Shown in pieces: positions 28,337-36,813 of a DNA stretch of 64,000 nt. This stretch comes from Psychrobacter urativorans (GTDB lineage Bacteria; Pseudomonadota; Gammaproteobacteria; Pseudomonadales; Moraxellaceae). How positions within the stretch are numbered: the stretch's first letter is position 1; the number at the start of each line of letters is the position of its first letter. Below the pieces are notes generated by a model, which was not told where the DNA came from, ran no database searches, and saw only the letters and a program-made list of their open reading frames with translations. The position numbers and the translations under genes are program-made. The DNA is taken from positions 30,532 to 94,531 of the forward strand of contig NZ_CAJHBT010000009.1 in NCBI RefSeq assembly GCF_904846675.1, written 5' to 3'.

Positions 28337-28834
28337 ATGCTGATTAAAGCGTCTACTCCATCGTCTGTATTGTTGGTTTGTTTGGGCAATATTTGCAGAT
28401 CACCGACCGCCGAAGAAATTTTCCGTCAGCAAGCAGCTATTGCGGGGCTTGCTATGAAGGTAGACTCAGCAGGTACAGGGGACTGGCATATTGGTCATGC
28501 ACCCGATGAGCGGGCGCAGCGTCATGCAAAAGCACACGGATACAACATCAGTAAGCTAAAAGCACGCCAAGTGACTGCAGATGACTTTCGTAACTTTGAT
28601 TTGATTTTGGCTATGGACGCACAGAACCTAGCCGACCTACAAGTCATTAAAGATGGCATTACAAATACGGATAATACTTTGGCCAAACTGTCATTATTTA
28701 GTGAAGAAGACCCAACCTATGCCGGCGATGATGTACCCGACCCCTATCAAGGCGATAGTCATGCTTTTGAGGAAGTGATTGAACGTATTGAGTCCAGCTC
28801 GCAAGCTTGGATTAAAAGCTGGAAAACCACTTAG
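28337..28834 (+). CDS. Low-molecular-weight protein-tyrosine phosphatase
   Basis: The protein has the LMW-PTP P-loop VCLGNICRSPTAEE (Cys nucleophile and Arg, about residues 14-27). It also has the general-acid region DDVPDPYQG (about 135-143) with the DP(Y) motif. Such enzymes dephosphorylate protein tyrosine, in some bacteria the kinases for exopolysaccharide. No Wzc-type kinase lies here, so the substrate is open. ATG 28337 follows AAAGG by seven bases, giving 165 residues; in-frame starts further up lack such a site. The gene stands alone. Confidence 0.9.
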   Translation: MLIKASTPSSVLLVCLGNICRSPTAEEIFRQQAAIAGLAMKVDSAGTGDWHIGHAPDERAQRHAKAHGYNISKLKARQVTADDFRNFDLILAMDAQNLADLQVIKDGITNTDNTLAKLSLFSEEDPTYAGDDVPDPYQGDSHAFEEVIERIESSSQAWIKSWKTT

Positions 28835-29135
28835 GTTTTCGGTTCTTTAGCGACTGTTCGTTCTTTAACTACCACTTATTTTTGACGACTACTTGCGAGT
28901 GTAAAGCCAAACGCGGTAGTCTAATAAAATTTAGTTAGTTCACCTACTTTTATACTGGGCATCATTTATAATATTCTCTGTATTGATTATTATCTCACTT
29001 TTGAAACTATTTAATTTTACTGTAATTTAAGTATCATGTAGTCTAAATACTTTATAATTATTGTGCTTTATGGCTTAATCACCTTACCGATTAAATACTA
29101 TCGACTTCTTATTTATTCGCCAAATAGGCCGTTTT
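28835..29135. other. Intergenic gap before murB, no element recognised
   Basis: These 301 bp of AT-rich sequence separate the phosphatase from murB. A partial direct repeat (GTTCTTTA at 28838-28845 and again at 28859-28866) is visible. No gene, clear terminator or riboswitch was seen. Confidence 0.5.
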
Positions 29136-30260
29136 ATGACTCCAGCTTTGCGCCCTACTTTCAGTGTTGAACATAGCTCATCATATAATCTAGCGTGTGA
29201 TTTATCGCGTGCGAATACTATGGCACTAGCTTGCGTGGCGGACACCGTTGTGACCTTAACGGATGAGGCGCAGCTCGATGATTTCATGGCGGCTTATTTA
29301 GCGAGCGTTGATGAGCGTAAGCCATTATTTGTATTGTCAGGCGGCAGTAATGTGCTCCTGCCAGAAAAGCTGCATGCTACTGTATTGCGCCCCCAGATGC
29401 GTGGTATTGACATTATTGCACAGACGCAAGATTATATAGATATCGAAGTTATGGCTGGTGAGAACTGGCATGATCTAGTCGTGCATACTGTCGCTCAAGG
29501 CTGGTACGGATTGGAGAATTTGGCGCTGATACCTGGATTAACCGGTGCCGCTCCTGTCCAAAACATTGGGGCGTATGGTGTGCAGTTGGATGACTGCCTA
29601 CAATATGTCCGCGCTTATCATTTGCCCAGTAATACTTGGCATCATTTATCGGCCACAGATTGCGAATTTGGCTATCGTGATAGTATTTTTAAACGGACGC
29701 CTAATATGTGGCTAATTAGTCGCGTGGGCTTTCGTTTACATACTGACGCGACTAAAATTTTGGCAAGTTACGGCGATGTAAAAACAGTTGCACAGACTTA
29801 TGCTGAGCAGCACGGACGCCAGCAACCGACGCCAGCGGATGTGATGCAAGCAATTATCGATATCCGCCAGCAAAAACTACCAGACCCTAAGCAATTGCCC
29901 AATTGTGGTAGTTTTTTTCAAAACCCTATTATCAATCAAACCCAATTTAGCTCGCTGCAAACCTCTTATCCTAACATTGTTGGCTACCCTATGCCGGATG
30001 CTACCATTAAAGTTGCGGCAGGCTGGCTTATTGAACAGGTAGGATTAAAAGGCGGCGGCATCGCTCCGGTGTTCACTCATAACCAACAAGCGCTGGTCTT
30101 GACCAATCACAACCCCTGCCACGCCACTCAAGAGGATGTCGCCAACGCTCAAAACCATATTGCCAGCTGCGTTTATGAAAAATTTTCGATCACCTTAGCG
30201 CGTGAGCCAGTTTGGGTTAACGCCAATGGGTCGATTGGGCATGGCAAGTATGTGGTTTAA
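29136..30260 (+). CDS. murB: UDP-N-acetylenolpyruvoylglucosamine reductase
   Basis: MurB reduces the enolpyruvyl group of UDP-GlcNAc-enolpyruvate to make UDP-MurNAc for peptidoglycan. The FAD-binding domain has LSGGSNVLL and GLTGAAPVQNIGAYG. The active-site blocks are GYRDSIFK and NCGSFFQNP, with the proton-donor serine. At 374 residues and with the type-I layout it resembles E. coli MurB. Its 3' end overlaps the start of the next gene, which suggests translational coupling. Confidence 0.95.
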   Translation: MTPALRPTFSVEHSSSYNLACDLSRANTMALACVADTVVTLTDEAQLDDFMAAYLASVDERKPLFVLSGGSNVLLPEKLHATVLRPQMRGIDIIAQTQDYIDIEVMAGENWHDLVVHTVAQGWYGLENLALIPGLTGAAPVQNIGAYGVQLDDCLQYVRAYHLPSNTWHHLSATDCEFGYRDSIFKRTPNMWLISRVGFRLHTDATKILASYGDVKTVAQTYAEQHGRQQPTPADVMQAIIDIRQQKLPDPKQLPNCGSFFQNPIINQTQFSSLQTSYPNIVGYPMPDATIKVAAGWLIEQVGLKGGGIAPVFTHNQQALVLTNHNPCHATQEDVANAQNHIASCVYEKFSITLAREPVWVNANGSIGHGKYVV

Positions 30261-31020
30261 ACGGCGGTGGTCTAAGCGCTTTTGGCGTTATTATCTGCGC
30301 TCAGCTGAGCGTACGATTAAAGTATTTCGTATTATTAATATTACTTTTGTGCTCGGCTCAGCCATTATTATCGTGGTGCTGATTAGTTTATTCACCCCAG
30401 TATTTTCGCGTACTGTTGTTTATATTTTGAACCATTTACCGCTGCCGACTATGACTGGGCCAGCGATGAGCTCATCGCCTACCGCATATGTGATTCTTGG
30501 TGGCGGCCTTACCAATGATCATGAAAATAACATCATCTTAAACGGATATAGTCTCAATCGTGTTCGTACCGCAGCGGCTGCTTACCATGATCTACCACTG
30601 CCTGTAGTATTGAGCGGGGCTGAAGCGCCTTGGTTTGGGCAATGGCTTCTTGAGCATGGCATCGATGGGATTATTAGTGAGAATGCAAGCATGAACACTT
30701 GCGAAAATGCACGCTTTACTGCCAAGCGCATTCCCTTACATCATATCTACCTTATTACTGACAGCTATCATATGGCTCGTGCTCGTCGGCAGTTTGCGTT
30801 AAGTAACATCAATAGCACCCCGATTAACGCCCCATTACCCGTCAAGCGTGATTGGATGGAACCTGCTCAAAACTTAAGCCATTCACGCCGCGCAGTATAT
30901 GAAGTTGCCGCCTATCTACGCGATGTACTGCGACCGCAGTCAGACTGTCGCCGTGCTAAAGATGTCACCACGGAGCAACTACTAACGCCCAGAGGCAAAA
31001 GCGTGAAGACTTTTAATTAA
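30241..31020 (+). CDS. DUF218 (YdcF/SanA-like) membrane-anchored protein
   Basis: An N-terminal basic stretch is followed by one membrane helix (RIINITFVLGSAIIIVVLIS). The DUF218 domain begins AYVILGGGLTNDHEN and includes VVLSGAEAPWFG, ENARFTAK and LITDSYHMARARRQF. Family members are linked to envelope barrier function and vancomycin sensitivity (SanA, ElyC), but the biochemical activity is unsettled. The start is uncertain: ATG 30226, 30241 and 30250 are all inside the end of murB. 30241 is taken here. The overlap and the envelope theme support an operon with murB. Confidence 0.75.
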   Translation: MASMWFKRRWSKRFWRYYLRSAERTIKVFRIINITFVLGSAIIIVVLISLFTPVFSRTVVYILNHLPLPTMTGPAMSSSPTAYVILGGGLTNDHENNIILNGYSLNRVRTAAAAYHDLPLPVVLSGAEAPWFGQWLLEHGIDGIISENASMNTCENARFTAKRIPLHHIYLITDSYHMARARRQFALSNINSTPINAPLPVKRDWMEPAQNLSHSRRAVYEVAAYLRDVLRPQSDCRRAKDVTTEQLLTPRGKSVKTFN

Positions 31021-31170
31021 ACGCTTTGATTAAATATTTCCATTAAAGCCTACTTATACCTACCATCAATTTACTCATGACTGATATGTGTACTAATCAT
31101 TCATTATGTGGCTAAACAGCGTATAATAGGCGCACTGCTTATACGAAAATCGCCCGCCAAGAGGTCTATC

Positions 31171-31494
31171 ATGCTCAGTATATTTTTATTAATTCCATTG
31201 AGTTTAATGCTCTTTGTGGTCGCTATTTGGGCAGTACGTTATGCGGTAAAATCCAATCAATTTGAAGATTTGGACAACGCCTCGCAGCGTATTATCTTAG
31301 ATGACCGCCAAGAGCGCCGGCAAACCATCCAAGCTCATGATCCTAATCATATCCCGAAACAGGCAAACCAACCCTCGTCTCAAACCTCTTCACAAAACGA
31401 GACAGATAGTACTACAGATGCTCAGACTACTGATATGGCTGATATTAATAGTGCTGATAGCGTTAGTGAGAGTAAGAAGCTTACCGATAAGTGA
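31171..31494 (+). CDS. ccoS: cbb3-type cytochrome oxidase assembly protein CcoS
   Basis: CcoS is a small membrane protein needed to mature cbb3-type cytochrome c oxidase. The single N-terminal helix (LSIFLLIPLSLMLFVVAIWAV) and the following VKSNQFEDLDNASQRIILDD match the family, which is normally only 45-70 residues. Here a hydrophilic Gln/Ser/Thr/Asp tail extends it to 107. ATG 31171 with AAGAGG upstream is the start; the open frame from 31108 is too long. A TATAAT box lies at 31122-31127. No ccoNOP, ccoG, ccoH or ccoI genes lie in this window. Confidence 0.85.
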   Translation: MLSIFLLIPLSLMLFVVAIWAVRYAVKSNQFEDLDNASQRIILDDRQERRQTIQAHDPNHIPKQANQPSSQTSSQNETDSTTDAQTTDMADINSADSVSESKKLTDK

Positions 31495-31578
31495 AGCTTA
31501 CTGATAAGCCAGAGAGCTAGCATATAATACACAGATAGCATAGATAGACAGTTTCATTCATTCTAGGAGATGCTTCCC

Positions 31579-32418
31579 ATGACCACAGCCTTACTCGTTG
31601 CGGCATTATTGATGGGATTTTTTGGTTCCCCGCATTGCTTAGGTATGTGTGGCGGTTTGGTAGCAGCTTTCGGCTTGTCGATGAAAGACGCCAGCCCCGC
31701 CAAGCGTCGAGCTTTGATTGCCACTTATCATCTTGGGCGCTTACTCAGTTACGCCTCTTTAGGATTAATTGCGGGTTTAATCGGTACGACTGTCCTAGCT
31801 CCTATGATGGTAGGTAATAATATCCCGCGTATTCTACTGGGCTTAGTCTTAGTGTTTGTGGGCATGACAATGCTTGGCGCGCCATTTTTAACCAAGCTTG
31901 AACGCTTCGGTATGCGCTTTTGGCAAGTATTAGCGCCACTACGCAAAAAAGTCTTCCCACTTACTACTTTCCCGCGGGCATTAACGGCGGGTTTATTATG
32001 GGGATTTTTACCTTGCGGGCTGGTTTATGGCGCGCTACTGATCGCAGTCGTTGGTCATGACCCCTTAACAGGTGCAGTGCTAATGTTTGCCTTTGGTTTG
32101 GGCACGGTGCCGATGTTAGTTGCTACCCATGGAACAGTCAGCTGGATGCGCAATCAAATCGGGCGCTTGCGCTTGCGGCAAATGAATGGCGCTATTATGG
32201 TGCTATCAGGACTTGCGGTTATTGTCGTCCCTATCGCTATGACTAGCATGCATGGCGGGAATAGTGGACACGGTGGTGGTGATATGCAAATGGATCATAG
32301 CAACCATTCGGCTATGCTAAATGAGCCGAATACGTCCACAAATCACGATGTGGGCAATATGCCAAAAGACCATAACATAGGCGATGACCCTGCCGCTACC
32401 ATGGAACCTACTCAGTAA
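31579..32418 (+). CDS. UreH/DsbD_2-type membrane protein (sulfite-exporter-like)
   Basis: This polytopic protein of about 279 residues is in the family with the GSPHCLGMCGGLVAAFG motif, the cysteine-bearing first helix of the DsbD_2/UreH transmembrane domain. About six helices follow, including LLWGFLPCGLVYGALLIAV with a second cysteine. Members next to ccoS are common and are thought to serve copper or thiol transfer for cytochrome oxidase assembly, which is an inference. The C-terminal 60 residues are rich in His, Met and Asp (SGHGGGDMQMDHSNHS), suggesting metal binding. ATG 31579 is chosen over 31570 because the AGGAG site directly abuts the latter. Confidence 0.82.
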   Translation: MTTALLVAALLMGFFGSPHCLGMCGGLVAAFGLSMKDASPAKRRALIATYHLGRLLSYASLGLIAGLIGTTVLAPMMVGNNIPRILLGLVLVFVGMTMLGAPFLTKLERFGMRFWQVLAPLRKKVFPLTTFPRALTAGLLWGFLPCGLVYGALLIAVVGHDPLTGAVLMFAFGLGTVPMLVATHGTVSWMRNQIGRLRLRQMNGAIMVLSGLAVIVVPIAMTSMHGGNSGHGGGDMQMDHSNHSAMLNEPNTSTNHDVGNMPKDHNIGDDPAATMEPTQ

Positions 32419-32473
32419 TAACGGCGATCAGCGCCCTCTCTTTAAAAATATACGGTCAGCAAAAACAACAAAA

Positions 32474-32510
32474 CCCTCAACATCAATCACAATGTCGAGG
32501 GCTTTTATTT
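32474..32510. terminator. Terminator between convergent genes
   Basis: The stem CCCTCAACAT pairs with ATGTCGAGGG (one G-T wobble) around a nine-base loop. An upstream A-rich run and a downstream T-rich run flank it. It may serve both the membrane-protein gene and the helicase gene. Confidence 0.8.
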
Positions 32511-32536
32511 TAAACCTGATATTTGAGTTATAGCGA

Positions 32537-33691
32537 CTACTGTTGCCACTGCTCAAGCGTAAACTTAGTATCTAAATGCTTCTCTAACGCAGGTATATTG
32601 AAAGCGTCATCTTCACTCACAAAGCTAATGCTAATACCCGTTTGTCCAGCGCGACCCGTGCGGCCAATACGGTGTACATAATCATCCGGTTGGTCTGGCA
32701 AGGTATAATTAATCACATGACTGATATCGTCAACATGGATACCGCGCCCTGCGACATCGGTCGCTACCAATATTGACGCATGACCGTCTTTGAAACGCTG
32801 TAAATATTTTTCACGTTTTTGCTGAATCACATCCCCTGATAGCATCACAATGTTATGGGCTTGACGCAGTTTATGATAAAGACGCTTGACCTGATCCTTA
32901 CGATTAGCAAAGACAATAACTTTATTCACCGCCGTATCAGAAATAATACGTTCTAGCGCTTCTAACTTTTGGCTTTCTGTGAGTAGATAAAAATGCTGGT
33001 CTACCAGATCACTGGTCTTATGTTCCGGCTCAATTTCAACAAACTGAGGCTCATGTAACCAGCGATACGCTAGATTCATCACATCTTGATTAAAGGTTGC
33101 AGAAAACAATAAGCTTTGACGGTCTGTATTGGGCGGCATACGACCGACCAGACGCTTAATATCAGGGATAAAGCCCATATCTAGCATACGGTCTGCTTCA
33201 TCTAATACCAATACTTCAACGCGATCAAGATACACCATGCCCTTATTCATGAGGTCAATCAGACGTCCGGGAGTAGCAATCAAAATATCTACATATTGAC
33301 GTTCAAGCTCATGCTGCTGGGTCTCATAATTAGTACCGCCCATAATGCAGACACTATGTAACGAGGTATATTTGGTCAATTCGATACAATCATCAAATAT
33401 CTGCTGGGCAAGCTCGCGAGTAGGTGCCATCACAACGGCACGCGGCTCAGCTAAATAACGTTCTTCATCGGTAGCAAAAGGACGCGTGAGCAGTGCTTCC
33501 ATAATCGTCAGCAAGAATGTTGCCGTCTTGCCAGTACCCGTTTGCGCCTGTCCAATAGCGTCTTGATGCGCTAAGGTATGCGGCAATATTTGCGCTTGGA
33601 TGGCGGTCAGCTCGTTAAAGCCTAAGTCATTTATCGCTCGTAAAGTTGACGCTGAGAGGGGCAAGTCAGTAAATGTGGTGAAAGTACTCAA
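32537..33691 (-). CDS. rhlB: DEAD-box RNA helicase, RhlB-like
   Basis: This ATP-dependent RNA helicase has the full motif set: AQTGTGKT (I), PTRELAQQ (Ia), TPGRL (Ib), DEAD (II), SAT (III), and in domain 2 VATDVAGRGIHVDD and HRIGRTGRAG. Length (384 aa), MGFIPDI and GRGIHVDDISHVINYTLPD resemble RhlB, the degradosome helicase, but RhlE/CsdA kinship cannot be excluded without alignment. The start is TTG 33691 with AAGGA seven bases upstream; no ATG fits. It lies 200 bp downstream of cspA on the same strand, so cold-linked co-expression is plausible. Confidence 0.88.
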   Translation of the reverse strand: MSTFTTFTDLPLSASTLRAINDLGFNELTAIQAQILPHTLAHQDAIGQAQTGTGKTATFLLTIMEALLTRPFATDEERYLAEPRAVVMAPTRELAQQIFDDCIELTKYTSLHSVCIMGGTNYETQQHELERQYVDILIATPGRLIDLMNKGMVYLDRVEVLVLDEADRMLDMGFIPDIKRLVGRMPPNTDRQSLLFSATFNQDVMNLAYRWLHEPQFVEIEPEHKTSDLVDQHFYLLTESQKLEALERIISDTAVNKVIVFANRKDQVKRLYHKLRQAHNIVMLSGDVIQQKREKYLQRFKDGHASILVATDVAGRGIHVDDISHVINYTLPDQPDDYVHRIGRTGRAGQTGISISFVSEDDAFNIPALEKHLDTKFTLEQWQQ

Positions 33692-33750
33692 AGAATTATC
33701 CTTTTGTAGTGACCGCTTGGCAATTAAATATAGAAAGCTATCAAACGTAA

Positions 33751-33826
33751 AAAAGCCAAGCCTAATATCTGTATGCTACCGAAGACATTACAATAATATC
33801 AATATCGGTAAGATAAGACAGGCTTG
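33751..33826 (-). terminator. Nested stem-loop with T-run between cspA and the helicase
   Basis: On the minus strand, CAAGCCT pairs with AGGCTTG (33757-33763 with 33820-33826). Inside that, TACCGA pairs with TCGGTA (33777-33782 with 33805-33810). The outer 3' arm runs into GCTTTTTTAC. It lies 65 bp after the cspA stop and about 60 bp before the helicase start, so it may be a leaky terminator or attenuator controlling read-through. Confidence 0.4.
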
Positions 33827-33890
33827 ACTCAATAGTATATCAGTAGTTTGCCCAGTCATTAACGCTAAACAGCAATAATGACTGAATGAC

Positions 33891-34106
33891 TTACTCTTCT
33901 ACTTTTCTGACTTCTTCAGCTTGAAGACCTTTTTCACCTTCAGTAACGCTAAACTCTACTTTTTCACCATCTTGCAATGAGCGATAGCCATCACCTTGAA
34001 TGGCACGAAAATGGACAAAAATATCTTCGCCGCTGTCACGTTGAATGAAACCAAAACCTTTTGAGTCATTAAACCATTTAACGATACCTTGTTCACGAGC
34101 TGACAT
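33891..34106 (-). CDS. Cold-shock protein, CspA family
   Basis: This 71-residue single cold-shock-domain protein binds single-stranded RNA and DNA and melts secondary structure. RNP1 (KGFGFIQ, about residues 16-22) and RNP2 (IFVHF, about 30-34) are intact, with the start [15 protein letters not shown]. It has a long 5' leader, the hallmark of temperature-controlled csp genes, and AGGA before the ATG. It is followed on the same strand by a DEAD-box helicase. Confidence 0.95.
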   Translation of the reverse strand: MSAREQGIVKWFNDSKGFGFIQRDSGEDIFVHFRAIQGDGYRSLQDGEKVEFSVTEGEKGLQAEEVRKVEE

Positions 34107-34344
34107 AATAGTATTTCCTAAAAAATGTGCTTAGCCCCAAATTCCTTTGCAACATTGCATATAAACGGAGTCTAAGTAAAGTCATGAAATCAGAATTTAA
34201 GACCCATTATATAAATAAAAATTACGTATCTAACGATTACTTATACTAGAGTGACTTAAATACCAGTTATTTAAATAAAAGCTACTTGCAAGCATATCAG
34301 TAACAAGCTTGCAATATGAATCGCTTAAAAAATATCATAGCACG
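34107..34344 (-). promoter_or_regulatory. cspA promoter and long 5' leader
   Basis: On the minus strand TATGAT (complement of 34334-34339), preceded by TGC, forms an extended -10 element. This gives a leader of about 220 nt. The leader contains a hairpin near its 5' end, with 8-bp arms TTGCAAGC/GCTTGCAA at 34286-34293 and 34307-34314. Long structured leaders act as RNA thermosensors in E. coli cspA; that this one does so is inferred. The rest of the 511-bp cspA-aroQ gap holds an inverted repeat before aroQ. Confidence 0.45.
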
Positions 34345-34542
34345 GGTTTTTGGTAACATAAAGGCTTTTGACACGATTTTTAACGACAATATGGCACTTT
34401 CTGTAATTTTTTTATAAAACGGCAGGCAAACTGTTATCATAAAGGTGGTAGTTAAATGAATATCATAGGCATTATTAAATCAAACTCGGAAAATAACATT
34501 TTTTATGAGCCTATTACTAACAATCTAATGACAATGACTCCA

Positions 34543-34602
34543 TATAAAGAATATAAGTCTCTTTTAATAATGCAATTTTAAAAAATACTTATATTCTTTA
34601 TA
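34543..34602 (+). repeat. Perfect 16-bp inverted repeat in the aroQ leader
   Basis: TATAAAGAATATAAGT (34543-34558) and ACTTATATTCTTTATA (34587-34602) are exact reverse complements around a 28-base loop. The 3' arm ends 15 bp before the aroQ ATG, so the stem base would abut the ribosome site. There is no T-run, so it is not a normal terminator. Confidence 0.75.
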
Positions 34603-34617
34603 ATTACAGAGAAAACT

Positions 34618-35154
34618 ATGAGCGCATCTTCTCAACCCTTATCACAAAAGCCGTCAGTATTGCCTAATATAGACCCGTCTCTTACTCGCAAATTGCTACT
34701 CGTAAATGGGGTGAATCTTAATCTACTTGGTAAGCGTGAGCCTGAAATTTATGGTCACACTACCCTTGCTGATATTGAGGCACGGTTAACAGCCCGAGCA
34801 GCTGAGCATGATATTGAGCTTATTTGCATTCAGTCCAACCATGAGGGCAAACTGATTGATGATATTCAGCATTATGGCTTATTAGCGGACGCTAGTGAAC
34901 AAGTTGATGCCATTATTATTAATCCTGCTGCCTTTACCCATACATCCGTAGCGCTGCGTGATGCGCTACTTGCTACTCAAAAGCCATTTATCGAAGTGCA
35001 TTTGTCTAATGTTCATACGCGTGAGTCATTTCGGCATCTTTCTTATTTGAGCGATGTGGCCGTTGGAGTCATTTGTGGTTTGGGACATCTAGGTTATCAG
35101 ATAGCGCTGGATTATTGGCTGGTTAATACCTATCAAATAATATTAGATAATTGA
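34618..35154 (+). CDS. aroQ: 3-dehydroquinate dehydratase, type II
   Basis: AroQ removes water from 3-dehydroquinate in the shikimate pathway. The body starts [21 protein letters not shown] (about residues 27-47), with the catalytic Arg and Tyr. It continues with [28 protein letters not shown] with the catalytic His, and [15 protein letters not shown]. An N-terminal extension of about 25 hydrophilic residues lengthens the family's usual 145-150 to 178. accB and accC, which often follow aroQ in gamma-proteobacteria, are not here. The leader contains a perfect 16-bp inverted repeat. Confidence 0.95.
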   Translation: MSASSQPLSQKPSVLPNIDPSLTRKLLLVNGVNLNLLGKREPEIYGHTTLADIEARLTARAAEHDIELICIQSNHEGKLIDDIQHYGLLADASEQVDAIIINPAAFTHTSVALRDALLATQKPFIEVHLSNVHTRESFRHLSYLSDVAVGVICGLGHLGYQIALDYWLVNTYQIILDN

Positions 35155-35416
35155 AATTCAAGCAATTAAAAACTAACTAAGCATTGCATGACTAAAACTT
35201 ATATAAATGGCATTTAAAAAACTGAAAGCCAGTATCCTATTAATTCAAAAGGCCTGATAACTTTAGTAACTTAAGCATACTGGTTAAATAGGTAAGGCTT
35301 GATTAAAATATAAATACTTTATTAAGAATAAATGACAAGAGCAGTTTTGAACCAATAATAGCAATCATTAATACATCAACAACTCAATACATTATCAATA
35401 ATATACGGTGATATGA

Positions 35417-36718
35417 ATGGCAAAATCGTCCGGAAAACGCTTTATGAAGTTGGCTGGTATGACTGCAAGTATTGCAGGCAAGGCGGCAAAGAATTCATTA
35501 AAGCACCTCTCTAGTGACGAAGAAAAACGTCTGCAAGCGCGCTCGGAGATGATGCAAGACGTCGGCATCCAAATTGCCGAGACATTAGGTGAGATGAAAG
35601 GCGCGGTAATGAAAGTGGGTCAAATTGCCTCACAGTATAAAGATGTCTTTCCACCTGAAGTGGCAACGGCGTTAGAAAAACTACAAAAAGACGCGCCGCC
35701 GATGCCTTATTCGCAGATACGCACCCAAGTTGAGCGCGAGCTAAAAGCCCCTATTAATGAGCTATTTACCGAGTTTGAAGAGATGCCTTTTGCTGCCGCC
35801 TCTATTGGTCAAGTTCACAAAGCTACCCTGCCCTCTGGACAAAAGGTAGTGGTTAAAGTCCAATATCCAGATGTCGATGAGAACTGCGATAGCGATTTAA
35901 AACAGGTGCGCATGGCACTAAAAATAGCAGGTGTGCTCAATATGAGCCGCACGTTACAAGACCAGCTATTCAATGAGATTCGCCAAAGCCTACATGACGA
36001 GCTTGATTATACAAAAGAGGCACAGAACTTGCGGGTATTCGGCGCGTTTCATTCTAGAGATGACGGTCTCATCATCCCAAGAGTCATCAGTAGTCACTCA
36101 TCCAAGCGCGTTTTGAGCTTGACTGAAGAGATGGGCGAGACCCTAACTGTCGCGGCAACGTGGGATAATGATATTAAACAAAAAATTGCCAAACAGTTAT
36201 TTCATTTTAGCGCCGGTCAGCTGTTCGGATTATATCGAATGCACTGTGACCCACATCCAGGCAACTTTGCCTTTCTTCCTGACGGTAGCGTGATCGCCTA
36301 TGACTTTGGCGGCGTTCGTAGCTATAGTGATAGTGAAGTACAGCTGTTTCGCCGCTTTGCCCAGCACGCTATTAAGGGGGATGTAACCGCACTCGAGCAA
36401 GACCTAATTGCCCTAGATGTACGCCGTGATGACAATACTGATATTCCAGGTGAGTTTTATCAAAAATGGCTGGCTATTGGTCTCAAACCTTTATCTATTC
36501 CGCCTTATCAAGAAGGCGCATTTGATTTTGCCACCAGTCAAGTGCACCATGAAGCCATTGCTCAGATGCGCACCTCGCTTAAATACTTTGGTCAATTTCA
36601 GCCCTCAGCGACCACCATGATGCTTGACCGAACCGTTTCAGGACAGTACTGGAACTTAGTTAATTTAGGTGTGGAGATTGATTTATCACCGTTAGTCGCT
36701 GAATACTTAAATCAATAA
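35417..36718 (+). CDS. ABC1/AarF-family atypical kinase
   Basis: This 433-residue protein-kinase-like ATPase is of the UbiB/Coq8/ADCK family. The family signatures are the KxGQ motif in GAVMKVGQIASQ (about residues 61-72) and the Ala-rich nucleotide loop FAAASIGQVHKA (about 125-136). The lysine strand VVVKVQYP, the HCDPHPGNF catalytic loop and YDFGG are also present. It lacks the C-terminal membrane helices of UbiB and is not beside ubiE or ubiJ, so it is probably a paralogue rather than UbiB itself. Relatives influence quinone or lipid metabolism. It seems to be a single gene. Confidence 0.88.
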   Translation: MAKSSGKRFMKLAGMTASIAGKAAKNSLKHLSSDEEKRLQARSEMMQDVGIQIAETLGEMKGAVMKVGQIASQYKDVFPPEVATALEKLQKDAPPMPYSQIRTQVERELKAPINELFTEFEEMPFAAASIGQVHKATLPSGQKVVVKVQYPDVDENCDSDLKQVRMALKIAGVLNMSRTLQDQLFNEIRQSLHDELDYTKEAQNLRVFGAFHSRDDGLIIPRVISSHSSKRVLSLTEEMGETLTVAATWDNDIKQKIAKQLFHFSAGQLFGLYRMHCDPHPGNFAFLPDGSVIAYDFGGVRSYSDSEVQLFRRFAQHAIKGDVTALEQDLIALDVRRDDNTDIPGEFYQKWLAIGLKPLSIPPYQEGAFDFATSQVHHEAIAQMRTSLKYFGQFQPSATTMMLDRTVSGQYWNLVNLGVEIDLSPLVAEYLNQ

Positions 36719-36813
36719 ATGCCTGAGTTAACGAGAGCTTCAATTAACAAACGCTCAATTTAATAGACAGTTATATCTATAATAATTTAGAGAAGTATTC
36801 CTACTAGTAGCCC

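Noticed and set aside
33853..33884. 9-bp stem just after cspA (CAGTCATTA/TAATGACTG)
   Set aside because: There is no T-run on the minus strand, so it is not called a terminator.
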